Positions 7,327-13,830 of a DNA stretch of 13,968 nucleotides are shown here, one piece after another. Location: positions 1-13,968 of the forward strand of contig CAJUNR010000058.1 in the NCBI GenBank assembly GCA_910587765.1, written 5' to 3'. The translations under genes and the position numbers were made by a program. Source of the stretch: an uncultured Lachnospiraceae bacterium. Its GTDB lineage: Bacteria > Bacillota > Clostridia > Lachnospirales > Lachnospiraceae. Within the stretch, counting starts at the first letter, position 1. Every line of letters starts with the position of its first letter. The notes beneath the pieces are model-generated. The model saw nothing but the letters and a program-made list of their open reading frames with translations, searched no databases and was not told the origin of the DNA.

Positions 7327-7665
7327 TTAGAAATCATCAGATATTTTTAAGGTACGGTACAGCCGGGATCTGCTGTCCGCCAGCATATGTAAAATGCGGA
7401 TAATATATATTGTATCATTTTCCACAATATAAAAGATTTTATAATTTTTATAATAATCTCTTCGGACACCGTAGTTGGATAAAATGGGATCCTCATCCAG
7501 TTCATTGCGTTCGGGGAAGGTTTGCAATGTATCGATTTGCCTGCGGATTCCCTTTACAGTATTCGTTGCAGCAGGAGGATTTTTCAGGTGAAATGCAATG
7601 TAATCGGCAGCATTTTCCAGATCCTGTTCCGCAGAATATGTTATTTTGATATTATAACGATGCAT
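7327..7665 (-). CDS. RelE/ParE superfamily toxin
   Basis: A 112-residue basic protein with the compact RelE/ParE toxin fold. The segments are ITYSAEQDLENAADYIAFHL (helices 1-2), NPPAATNTVKGIRRQIDTL, then the beta sheet NYGVRRDYYKNYKIFYIVEN and IYIIRILHMLADSR. RelE members cut mRNA on the ribosome and ParE members poison gyrase, and sequence alone does not decide which this is. I start it at the ATG at 7665, which lies inside the end of the upstream antitoxin frame (14-bp overlap). The frame also extends upstream to 7743, but those 26 codons overlap the antitoxin gene and do not look like toxin sequence. It is the second gene of a leftward toxin-antitoxin pair placed in decayed sequence, as is usual for mobile modules. 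Confidence 0.87.
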   Translation of the reverse strand: MHRYNIKITYSAEQDLENAADYIAFHLKNPPAATNTVKGIRRQIDTLQTFPERNELDEDPILSNYGVRRDYYKNYKIFYIVENDTIYIIRILHMLADSRSRLYRTLKISDDF

Positions 7666-7819
7666 TCGTATATTTTTTCTCCAATCTGTCACAGACAGTA
7701 TAAAAATCCCTTGTGTTACCTTCTTTTGCCTGCTGTAAGCCATGGATTACAAGTTGACGTACTTCCGCCTGCTGTTGTTCCGGAATTTTTGTAAAATCCG
7801 GGGTAAGCGCAGTATTCAT
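7652..7819 (-). CDS. Short antitoxin of the RelE/ParE module
   Basis: A 55-residue frame, found by reading upstream of the toxin. It starts at the ATG at 7819 with AGGAG 9 nt before it and ends at 7652, 14 bp inside the toxin gene. This is the overlap typical of type II toxin-antitoxin pairs with the antitoxin first. The protein runs from MNTALTPDF through the acidic helix EQQQAEVRQLVIHGLQQAKEG to a charged end, CDRLEKKYTNASL. It lacks an obvious full DNA-binding domain and may use only a short N-terminal segment, so it is shorter than classic RelB or Phd antitoxins. The role comes from position, overlap and size rather than from a recognised motif. It would bind and neutralise the toxin and may repress the promoter at 7862-7890. 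Confidence 0.75.
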   Translation of the reverse strand: MNTALTPDFTKIPEQQQAEVRQLVIHGLQQAKEGNTRDFYTVCDRLEKKYTNASL

Positions 7820-7861
7820 GGATCAGTTCTCCTTTCCTGGAAGATTGGATGTGATGGCTAT

Positions 7862-7890
7862 ATTATATCCTTTTTTGTGTTTGTCTGCAA
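7862..7890 (-). promoter_or_regulatory. sigma-A promoter of the toxin-antitoxin operon
   Basis: On the minus strand TTGCAG, a 17-nt spacer and TATAAT (plus-strand 7885-7890 and 7862-7867) lie about 43 nt before the antitoxin start. It is a strong match placed to drive both genes of the module. AT-rich repeats around the -10 (ATATAATATAG) could be an operator. Confidence 0.7.
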
Positions 7891-8000
7891 TCTTTTTTGG
7901 ACGTTTTTCATGGAGCGTTTTTACTATAGTTTTTATAATAGGGCAAAATGATTGTAACAGTTCACACCCAATATCGCTTTCATGCTCAATATCCTGAAAT

Positions 8001-8231
8001 ATTCGGATTTTGACGGAGAAGGCCGAAGGACTTTCCGGTACCAGGCAGATGTTGCAGGAACTGGGAATGAACGGATTCTGCTGCTGGATACCGGGGCAGA
8101 AAAAGCTGCTGGTGACGGATACGACCATGCGCGACGCGCGGCAGTCGCTGATGGCCACCAGAGTGTGGAGCGACTCTTGATACTTCCTGTCGTTTTCTGA
8201 AAGAATCTCCGTGGGAGCGCCTGAAACATGC
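8001..8231 (+). pseudogene. Remnant of a pyruvate carboxylase-type gene, internally deleted and frameshifted
   Basis: The plus-strand frame open to the stop at 8178-8180 reads QELGMNGFCCWIPGQKK, then LLVTDTTMRDARQSLMATRV. This is the opening of the carboxyltransferase domain of pyruvate carboxylase (usual form TDTTxRDAHQSLxATR), with the family's key histidine replaced by arginine (RDARQ). After ATRV the homology jumps, in another frame, to GATLDTSCRFLKESPWERL (8167-8223). In intact enzymes that block lies some tens of residues further on (GGATFD, then RFL, then PWERL). An internal deletion with a frameshift explains both. Everything before and after is missing, so no enzyme can be made. The oxaloacetate decarboxylase alpha subunit shares these motifs, but the upstream linker (ELG, then W, then QKK) favours pyruvate carboxylase. 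Confidence 0.75.
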
Positions 8232-8237
8232 CGGATA

Positions 8238-8828
8238 TTATTTTGGACTTCTCTGGTCATGAATCAGAAAGCTCTCCAGCCCCGCCTTGATAAAGGCGTC
8301 GATCGTCCGCTGTATTTTCTTCCAGTCGCTGCAGTGATTGCGGGTCATCAGTTTATTGATGGCCAGACAGCCGTTCATCTGAAAATGGAAGACGGCCTCT
8401 GCTTCCTCGAACGTGAGAATGCTGTGGGACATAAGCCAGGTAATATAATGTTCCTTATGGTCCGTCATTTTGTCGATGATCCTTGTGAAAATCGTATCGT
8501 CCAGCAGCAGGTAACGGAACATGTCGTTGCTGTGGATCTTGTCGCAGAACGGATAGGAGCAGTTGGCTGAACTGCATGTCTGGGACAGCACATGCTCCAT
8601 GACGGAGGAGGTGTCGGAAAGCATGTCGTTCAGGATATCGTCCAGTACATCGTCCATATCGTAATAGTGCAGATAGAAGGTGCCCCGGTTGATCTCGGCC
8701 ATGCGGCACAGCTCCGTTACCGTAATTTTTGAAAAGCTGTTTTTTTCCAGAAGCTTTAAAAACGTCTCTTTTATAACCTGTTTCGTATACCGGATGCGCC
8801 GGTCTTCCTTTCTGTTTTTCTCAGTCAT
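8238..8828 (-). CDS. TetR/AcrR family regulator, divergent from the cooC-like operon
   Basis: A 196-residue TetR-type regulator. The N-terminal DNA-binding domain is clear: TKQVIKETFLKLLEKNSFSKITVTEL, then the recognition region AEINRGTFYLHYYDMDDVLDDI at about residues 37-65. The helical C-terminal ligand and dimer domain follows, with several cysteines (SQTCSSANCSYPFC) that could sense metal or redox state, though this is unproven. I start at the ATG at 8828, which has GGGGGA about 8 nt upstream. Earlier in-frame starts at 8843 and GTG 8879 lack a good site, and the latter touches the operator-like palindrome. It is transcribed away from the five-gene operon that begins at 9003, across a 174-bp shared control region with inverted repeats. 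It is therefore the likely repressor of that operon and of itself. The effector is unknown. Confidence 0.88.
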   Translation of the reverse strand: MTEKNRKEDRRIRYTKQVIKETFLKLLEKNSFSKITVTELCRMAEINRGTFYLHYYDMDDVLDDILNDMLSDTSSVMEHVLSQTCSSANCSYPFCDKIHSNDMFRYLLLDDTIFTRIIDKMTDHKEHYITWLMSHSILTFEEAEAVFHFQMNGCLAINKLMTRNHCSDWKKIQRTIDAFIKAGLESFLIHDQRSPK

Positions 8829-8880
8829 GGCAGTTTCCCCCATTTTCTTACATATCCCATAAAAATCAACAATTTTCACG

Positions 8881-8903
8881 ATCTGTTCAGTAACTGTACA
8901 GAT
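8881..8903. promoter_or_regulatory. 23-bp near-perfect palindrome, candidate TetR operator
   Basis: ATCTGT (8881-8886) and ACAGAT (8898-8903) pair exactly, and inside them CAG (8888-8890) pairs with CTG (8894-8896) around a TAA centre. Only the T/T position (8887/8897) fails. Length and symmetry suit a TetR dimer site, and it lies between the divergent regulator and operon, nearer the regulator. Binding is inferred. Confidence 0.6.
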
Positions 8904-8923
8904 TTCGTATATTGTTGCTTGCC

Positions 8924-8985
8924 TTTTTATTGAGCTTCATTATACTGGATCATATAAAAATAATCAACATGTTGTTCAATAAAAA
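8924..8985. promoter_or_regulatory. 10-bp inverted repeat flanking the operon promoter
   Basis: TTTTTATTGA (8924-8933) and TCAATAAAAA (8976-8985) are exact complements 42 bp apart and bracket the promoter boxes of the rightward operon. A separate perfect 10-bp palindrome, CAACATGTTG (8965-8974), lies just inside the right arm. They may be paired protein-binding sites or arms of a leader structure, and sequence alone does not decide. Confidence 0.45.
8930..8958 (+). promoter_or_regulatory. Candidate promoter of the cooC-like operon
   Basis: TTGAGC (8930-8935), a 17-nt spacer and TATAAA (8953-8958) stand 44 nt before the first start codon at 9003. An alternative is TTGCCT (8919-8924), 16 nt, TATACT (8941-8946). 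Either would lie within the inverted repeat at 8924-8985, so a protein bound there would block it. Confidence 0.5.
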
Positions 8986-9002
8986 GATTCGGAGGTAAGA
9001 AA

Positions 9003-9773
9003 ATGGGACATATTATCGCGGTGGCCGGAAAAGGCGGCGTGGGAAAGACCACACTGTGCGGCCTGATCATTCAATATTTGTGCAGCCATGGAAAAAAGCC
9101 GGTGCTGGCTGTGGATGCGGACGCCAATTCCAATCTGAATGAAGTGCTCGGGGTGGAGGTCGGCGCCACGCTCGGGGAACTGCGGGAAGAGATCGAGCGG
9201 GCCGGCGTGGACGACCGTTATCAGATTCCGTCCGGGATGACAAAGCAGGCGTGGCTGGAAATCCGGATGGCGGACGCGGTGATCGAAGAGGATGATTTTG
9301 ACTTCATGGTCATGGGACGTACCCAAGGACAGGGCTGTTACTGTTTTGTCAACGGTCTGGTGCAGACGCAGATCCAGAAGCTGCAGAGCCATTATCCCTA
9401 TATGGTGGTGGATAACGAGGCGGGCATGGAGCATGTGAGCAGAGGACTGCTTCCTTCCATGAATACGACGATCCTGGTCAGCGACTGTTCCAGAAGGGGC
9501 GTGCAGGCAGCCGGAAGAATCGCGGCTCTGATGCGGGAACTGAATCTGAAGCCGGAGAAGACCGGCGTGATCATCAACCGGGCGCCGGAAGGCAGGCTGG
9601 ACGGGGGCACAAAGGCGGAGATTGAAAAGCAGGGCCTGACGCTGCTGGGCGTCATTCCGCAGGATGAGATGGTCTACCGGTATGATTGCGACGGGAAAGC
9701 GCTGGTGGAACTGCCGGAGGACGCGCCGGTGAAAAAGGCGCTGTATGAGATTCTGGAAAGGATGGGACTGTAG
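9003..9773 (+). CDS. CooC-like P-loop ATPase (metallocluster maturation)
   Basis: A 256-residue MinD/NifH-type ATPase of the CooC family, which helps put nickel into the active-site cluster of CO dehydrogenase. The deviant Walker A AGKGGVGKTT lies at residues 8-17 with signature lysine K10 and catalytic K15. VLAVDADANSNL (residues 34-45) is the switch I region, and VVDNEAGMEHVSRG (135-148) is the Walker B/switch II stretch seen in CooC. G-C112-Y-C114 is the CxC pair that in CooC binds a metal ion between two subunits. The start has GGAGG 7 nt upstream. The next gene begins on the base after its stop. No CO dehydrogenase gene (cooS/acsA) is in the window, so the client could be another metal or corrinoid enzyme. 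CooC-like is secure; true CooC function is not. Confidence 0.9.
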   Translation: MGHIIAVAGKGGVGKTTLCGLIIQYLCSHGKKPVLAVDADANSNLNEVLGVEVGATLGELREEIERAGVDDRYQIPSGMTKQAWLEIRMADAVIEEDDFDFMVMGRTQGQGCYCFVNGLVQTQIQKLQSHYPYMVVDNEAGMEHVSRGLLPSMNTTILVSDCSRRGVQAAGRIAALMRELNLKPEKTGVIINRAPEGRLDGGTKAEIEKQGLTLLGVIPQDEMVYRYDCDGKALVELPEDAPVKKALYEILERMGL

Positions 9774-10709
9774 ATGAGAGAAGATCACCGGCTGCTGGTT
9801 TCTTATCTGGAGCAGCAGAACATTGACGACGACCTGATTCATGACGTGAAGGAATTCCGGGAGACGTATGAGGTTCCGGAGGAGGTACAGGAGCGGATCG
9901 GCGTTCCGGATATGCTTTTCTACGGAAAAGACATTCTGGAAATGTCCATGGCAGCGCTTCTGCAGGGAGAGAACCTTCTGCTCTCCGGCGCCAAGGCGAC
10001 CGGAAAAAACGTGCTCTGCGAGACGCTTGCCTGGCTGTTTGGAAGGCCTTCCTATGATATTTCCTTCCATGTCAATACGGACAGCGCGTCTTTGATCGGG
10101 ACGGATACCTTCGTCAACAACGAAGTGCGGCTTCGCAAAGGCCCGGTCTATCAGTGCGCGGAATACGGCGGCTTCGGCGTCCTGGACGAGGTTAACATGG
10201 CGAAAAACGACGCGGTTTCCGTACTCCATGCGACGCTGGACCACCGCAGGCGCATTGACGTCCCTGGGTATGCCAGGGTGACGCTGCATCCGGCGGCGCG
10301 CTTTATCGGGACGATGAATTACGGGTATGCCGGGACGAAGGAGCTGAACGAGGCTCTGGTATCCCGCTTCCTGGTGGTGGATATGCCGCCTCTTGACGAG
10401 GGCACCATTCGTTTCCTTTTGAAAAAGCATTTTTCAGATGTGAAGGAACAGGCGCTGGAACAGTTTACCGGTCTGTTTCTGGATCTGCAGGCGAAGGTCT
10501 ACAATGGGGAGGTTTCCGCCAGATCGCTGGATCTCAGAGGTATGATCGCATCCATGAAAGCCATTCGTTCCAATCTGCCGCCGCTCTCCGCCATCCGTAT
10601 GGGAATCGTGAACAAGAGCTTTGACGTGTTTGAAAAGGAGATACTGGAGGACGTGATCGCCACCCGTATTCCCGCTTCCTGGACGAGAGCGGAGATTTTC
10701 GAGGGGTGA
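9774..10709 (+). CDS. MoxR-type AAA+ ATPase (NorQ/CbbQ/CoxD-like)
   Basis: A 311-residue single-domain AAA+ ATPase of the MoxR clade, whose members work with VWA proteins to remodel or metallate enzymes. Walker A is GAKATGKN at residues 72-79, with asparagine where threonine or serine is usual. SFHVNTDSASLIGTDTF matches the NorQ/CbbQ strand after Walker A. Walker B is GVLDEVNMA (D138, E139). Sensor 1 is GTMNYGYAGTKELNEALVSRF with N182 and the arginine finger R198. The C-terminal lid ends in TRIPASWTRAEIFEG. Its ATG follows the TAG of the CooC-like gene with no gap, and its ribosome binding site lies inside that gene's end. The VWA partner follows 5 nt after its stop. A hexameric chaperone ATPase is the expected form. 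Whether N79 lowers hydrolysis is unknown. Confidence 0.9.
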   Translation: MREDHRLLVSYLEQQNIDDDLIHDVKEFRETYEVPEEVQERIGVPDMLFYGKDILEMSMAALLQGENLLLSGAKATGKNVLCETLAWLFGRPSYDISFHVNTDSASLIGTDTFVNNEVRLRKGPVYQCAEYGGFGVLDEVNMAKNDAVSVLHATLDHRRRIDVPGYARVTLHPAARFIGTMNYGYAGTKELNEALVSRFLVVDMPPLDEGTIRFLLKKHFSDVKEQALEQFTGLFLDLQAKVYNGEVSARSLDLRGMIASMKAIRSNLPPLSAIRMGIVNKSFDVFEKEILEDVIATRIPASWTRAEIFEG

Positions 10710-10714
10710 CGGGT

Positions 10715-12526
10715 ATGAAGGAGCGAGCTTACCGGATGTGGGAGAAACAGGCGGAGGATCATCGTCTGGAGATCGAGAACCGGATCCGCAATCTGTTCTG
10801 GACCATCAGCGGAGACTATACGCTGGATGTAAAACCGGATGCGAAGGCATTTTTAAGATCCCGGTCCGCGGCTCTCTACGACGCCATGAAACAGGGTGCG
10901 TTTGCCCGGTACTTTGACTCGGGAGAGCTGGCGCTGTACATGATGAAGAAGATGTATCTTTCGGCACAGGAAAAGCCGCTTCTGGAGCTGGTCCAGCTCT
11001 GTGTGGATGCGGCGGCCTACCCGAAAATGGCGGAAGAACGTCCCGGGACAGACGATATCCGAAAAGAGGCCTTTGCGGATCTTTTAAGACAGGAAGAGGC
11101 GGTTTTGAACCGGACCTTTTTCGGCCAGGTGAAGGTCCTGATGATGAAGGAGTATCTGGGCAGGGAATTTTCCGGGATTCCGGAGACGGTCCGGCAGACG
11201 GCAGAGAAAATCAGGACTTTGGAGCAGGCCGGGGATACGCTGGACATTATCCATGTCATCGAGAACATTTACAATACCATTTTCGATCAATCCTTTGAAA
11301 AGCAGCACGGAAATCTGGACGCCGTCCTGAATGTGCCTCCGAAGGCTCTGTCGGACGCCGCGTGGCAGGACTGCCTGACGGACGAACAGATGGAAGAAAT
11401 CATCAAGAAGTATCTGGCCGGGCTGGGCAAGGATATGATGAGCCTGCAGATCCGGGAGAAAGCAAAGAAGCAGCAGAGGAACTGGAGGGAATCCGGGGAA
11501 AGGGAAGAGGAAGACGAAGAAATAACAGACGAGGCTTCCCTGCGGAAGGTACAGGAATATGTGGCGCTGAACTATGGGAAAAACGGTCTGTCCCCTCTGG
11601 AACAGGAAAAGAGGAGGAACCGGCTCTGTACCGGGATTCATGCGGACTGTTTTCTGCACGATACGGACGGCATCTTGCAGAACCCGGTAAAGGCAAACAA
11701 TCAGTATCGCTTCAACCAGCTCCAGTTTGAGAAAAACAGATTGTATTATTACAAAAACAGCCGCATCATCAAACGGAATATCAAGACACTGGCAGACACG
11801 CTGAAAAAAGCGCTGGTCATGCGGAGCCAGGAAGATTTCTGCCGTTCCACCAGCGGACAGCTGGCGCCGGCGAGACTGTGGAAGCTGGGGCGGACGGAAG
11901 ATGAGAAGCTGTTTGACAAAAGAATCGTATCCGGTTCCGCAGAATTTGTAGTGGAACTTCTGCTGGATTCCAGCGGTTCTCAGGCGGTAAGACAGTCTCA
12001 GGTGGCAGTGCAGGGTTATATCATCAGCGAGGCTTTGAGCGCGGTGGGAATTCCCCACCGGGTAGTCAGCTACTGTACCTTCTGGAACCATACGGTGTTG
12101 CACCGGTTCCGGGATTACGACGACAGAAGAGAGAAGAATGAGCGGATCTTTGAATTCCGGGCGTCCGGAGACAACAGGGACGGGCTGGCGGTGAGAGCCG
12201 CTTACGATTCCATGCTGGAGCGGCCGGAGCTTCATAAGATTCTGATCCTGTTAAGCGACGGGAAGCCGTGTGACGTCAGCATCCGTCGGCCGGGGATCAA
12301 AAGCCCGGCAGATTACACCGGGGAAACGGCGGTGAAGGACACGGCCTTCGAGGTGCGCAGGGCCAGAGCCCTGGGAATCTCCGTGCTCGGCATTTTCGCG
12401 GGAAATTATGAGGATACCGCGACGGAAAAGATGATATTCGGAAAAGACTTTGCCTATATCCGGGATATCAGCAACTTTTCTCATATTGTAGGCGCCTATC
12501 TGCGCAGGCAGCTGGAAGAAGAATAG
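10715..12526 (+). CDS. VWA-domain protein, NorD/CbbO/CoxE-like partner of the MoxR ATPase
   Basis: A 603-residue cytoplasmic protein with no signal peptide. The first about 240 residues are helical, followed by a highly charged linker (RESGEREEEDEEITDEASL, about residues 257-285). A von Willebrand A domain fills the C-terminal third. Its metal-ion site is read as D418-SSG-S422 and D515 (LLSDGKPCD). At the usual threonine position it has N487 within GDNRDG. The LLSDGKPxD block followed by DTAFEVRRARALGISVLGIF closely parallels NorD. In NorQD, CbbQO and CoxDE the VWA protein links the ATPase ring to the target enzyme. I start at the ATG at 10715 with GAGGGG 8 nt upstream. The GTG at 10706 would sit on that site. 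It is the third gene of the operon. The target enzyme is not visible. Confidence 0.88.
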   Translation: MKERAYRMWEKQAEDHRLEIENRIRNLFWTISGDYTLDVKPDAKAFLRSRSAALYDAMKQGAFARYFDSGELALYMMKKMYLSAQEKPLLELVQLCVDAAAYPKMAEERPGTDDIRKEAFADLLRQEEAVLNRTFFGQVKVLMMKEYLGREFSGIPETVRQTAEKIRTLEQAGDTLDIIHVIENIYNTIFDQSFEKQHGNLDAVLNVPPKALSDAAWQDCLTDEQMEEIIKKYLAGLGKDMMSLQIREKAKKQQRNWRESGEREEEDEEITDEASLRKVQEYVALNYGKNGLSPLEQEKRRNRLCTGIHADCFLHDTDGILQNPVKANNQYRFNQLQFEKNRLYYYKNSRIIKRNIKTLADTLKKALVMRSQEDFCRSTSGQLAPARLWKLGRTEDEKLFDKRIVSGSAEFVVELLLDSSGSQAVRQSQVAVQGYIISEALSAVGIPHRVVSYCTFWNHTVLHRFRDYDDRREKNERIFEFRASGDNRDGLAVRAAYDSMLERPELHKILILLSDGKPCDVSIRRPGIKSPADYTGETAVKDTAFEVRRARALGISVLGIFAGNYEDTATEKMIFGKDFAYIRDISNFSHIVGAYLRRQLEEE

Positions 12527-12542
12527 GAAGGGATACGAAAAA

Positions 12543-12737
12543 ATGAGTGTATTTGCAGACTGTCAGGATGAAAGAAACAAGAAAACGATTCTGGAAATCG
12601 ACTGTCCGAACTGTCGGGAAGAAGACGCGGTGGAGATATTTTTAAAAGACGGCGTGACTGTGGGAGAGAGCGCCTGCAGCGCCTGCGGATATGTCATACC
12701 GGAGGGCGTAAGCCTGGAGGCGTTTCTGGAAGAATAA
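12543..12737 (+). CDS. 64-residue zinc-ribbon protein
   Basis: A small acidic protein with one four-cysteine zinc ribbon: C21-PN-C24 and C45-SA-C48, separated by 20 residues and followed by GYVIPEG. The spacing is that of rubredoxin-like or TFIIB/TFIIS-type ribbons. C7 is extra. The start lies about 12 nt after GGAAGGG, a looser spacing than its neighbours. It sits 16 nt after the VWA gene and 10 nt before DUF3786, so it is part of the same operon. It could be an adaptor or a metal carrier in the assembly. No enzymatic motif is visible, and a precise function cannot be given. Confidence 0.8.
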   Translation: MSVFADCQDERNKKTILEIDCPNCREEDAVEIFLKDGVTVGESACSACGYVIPEGVSLEAFLEE

Positions 12738-12747
12738 GGAGTGCTGT

Positions 12748-13395
12748 ATGAAAAAGGAAAGAAGGTGTCAAAAGATGCAGGATAACCGGGCGTTTCAGCA
12801 GATGCTGCTGCCTGCGAAGGATCGAATAAATTTCCATTCGCCGGAGGACATTGCCAAAAGGAGCGGCGCGGTTTTTCATAAGGAGGAATCCCGTTTTGAA
12901 TTGAAGAGCTTTAACGAGACAATCCGAATCACGTTTCCGGACTGTACGTTTCGGCCGCAGGTCGACGAATGGCGGCAGTTGGTGACTTTACATTATCTGG
13001 ACCTGGCGGACGGAACGGACGTTTCTCCGGAAATGATTCCGTTTGGATCACTAAAGGACGGCCTGGTCCGGGGGACGAAATTTGACCGGTACATGGATGT
13101 GGAGCTTGGGAGATTTCTGGCGGGAAAGACCCGGGAGCAACTCTGCGGAATCTTCCGGGGGCTTGGGGCGGAATTTGTGGAGGGACGGGCGGATCTGTGC
13201 GCCGTGTTCCCGTTTCTGCCCCGCTACCCCCTGCGGCTGAACATCTGGCTGGCGGATGAAGAATTTGAAGCGTCCGGAGAGCTTCTGGTGAGCCGGAGCG
13301 CCGACCATTATCTGACTATTGAGGACGCGGTGACGGTTGGAGAGATTCTGCTGTCGAGGTTAAAAAGTATATCTTGTCCCGTCTCTATTTATTGA
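12748..13395 (+). CDS. DUF3786 domain protein
   Basis: A 215-residue soluble protein recognised as the uncharacterised DUF3786 family, found in anaerobes. Visible features are an N-terminal basic stretch, an HYLDLADGT block near residue 82, FGSLKDGLVRGTKFD near 97-111, then FLPRYPLRLNIWLADEEF near 154-171 and a helical end. No catalytic motif stands out and cysteines are few (C7, C58, C134, C151, C210). ATG 12748 has AGGAG 6 nt upstream; a second ATG at 12775 is possible. It is the last gene of the CooC-MoxR-VWA-zinc ribbon operon and so is probably its client-binding or substrate component, an inference from position only. Its stop lies 11 bp inside the 3' end of the converging EamA gene. 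Confidence 0.82.
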   Translation: MKKERRCQKMQDNRAFQQMLLPAKDRINFHSPEDIAKRSGAVFHKEESRFELKSFNETIRITFPDCTFRPQVDEWRQLVTLHYLDLADGTDVSPEMIPFGSLKDGLVRGTKFDRYMDVELGRFLAGKTREQLCGIFRGLGAEFVEGRADLCAVFPFLPRYPLRLNIWLADEEFEASGELLVSRSADHYLTIEDAVTVGEILLSRLKSISCPVSIY

Positions 13396-13807
13396 TAAAA
13401 TAAAGTCCCGTCAGACAGATCACAATGCCGATGATTTTGTGAACGGTGATCGGTTCCCGATAGAACAGCGCTCCCACAAAAATCAGGGCCAGTGCCAGAA
13501 ACGCGCTCTGTACAATGGATGCGGTGCTGACGGGCCAGCCCAGTTTGTACGCATATATAAATCCGGCTTCCAGTCCGACAACGGAGACTCCCAGCAGGGC
13601 GGGCGCCAGGTTCATTTTGCTGTATTCCTGAAGCAGACTGCCGTTTTTATTGATGAGAAAGTACATAACTGCAGAACAGACTGCGCCTACAAGGTAGGTC
13701 ACCGTCATGGACGCCATGGGATTCATATCTTTCGGGACCGACTTGGCGCAGATTTGATAGGCAATATTGGAAATGACGACAAGTGCAATCGGCCATATAC
13801 AGAACAT
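13385..13807 (-). CDS. Half-size EamA/DMT family transporter
   Basis: A 140-residue membrane protein with four or five hydrophobic helices and a single EamA-like unit rather than the two of full-length (about 300-residue) DMT carriers. Small forms like this are thought to act as dimers. Segments are WPIALVVISNIAYQI, MTVTYLVGAVCSAVMYFLI, NLAPALLGVSVVGLEAGFIY and IVQSAFLALALIFVGALFY, then PITVHKIIGIVICLTGLYF. The C-terminal signature with G-I-x-x-C-L-x-G matches the EamA end. I start at the ATG at 13807, since GGAGG lies 8 nt upstream. A longer frame up to 13915 would run into the hairpin repeats. It points leftward and its last 11 bp overlap the end of the DUF3786 gene. Substrate is unknown. 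Confidence 0.82.
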   Translation of the reverse strand: MFCIWPIALVVISNIAYQICAKSVPKDMNPMASMTVTYLVGAVCSAVMYFLINKNGSLLQEYSKMNLAPALLGVSVVGLEAGFIYAYKLGWPVSTASIVQSAFLALALIFVGALFYREPITVHKIIGIVICLTGLYFINK

Positions 13808-13830
13808 CGTTTTTTCCTCCGGATTATAAA

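Noticed and set aside
7982..8200. Plus-strand 72-codon frame
   Set aside because: It is in the wrong frame relative to the carboxylase remnant that explains this DNA.
8976..10430. Minus-strand open frame of 484 codons
   Set aside because: It is antisense to the CooC-like and MoxR genes, its composition is shadow-like (His, Arg, Gln), and it has no domain.
13823..13828. TATAAT on the minus strand just before the EamA gene, as a promoter -10 box
   Set aside because: No -35 match lies 17 nt upstream (AAAACT), and transcription would begin inside the ribosome binding site, so it is probably chance.
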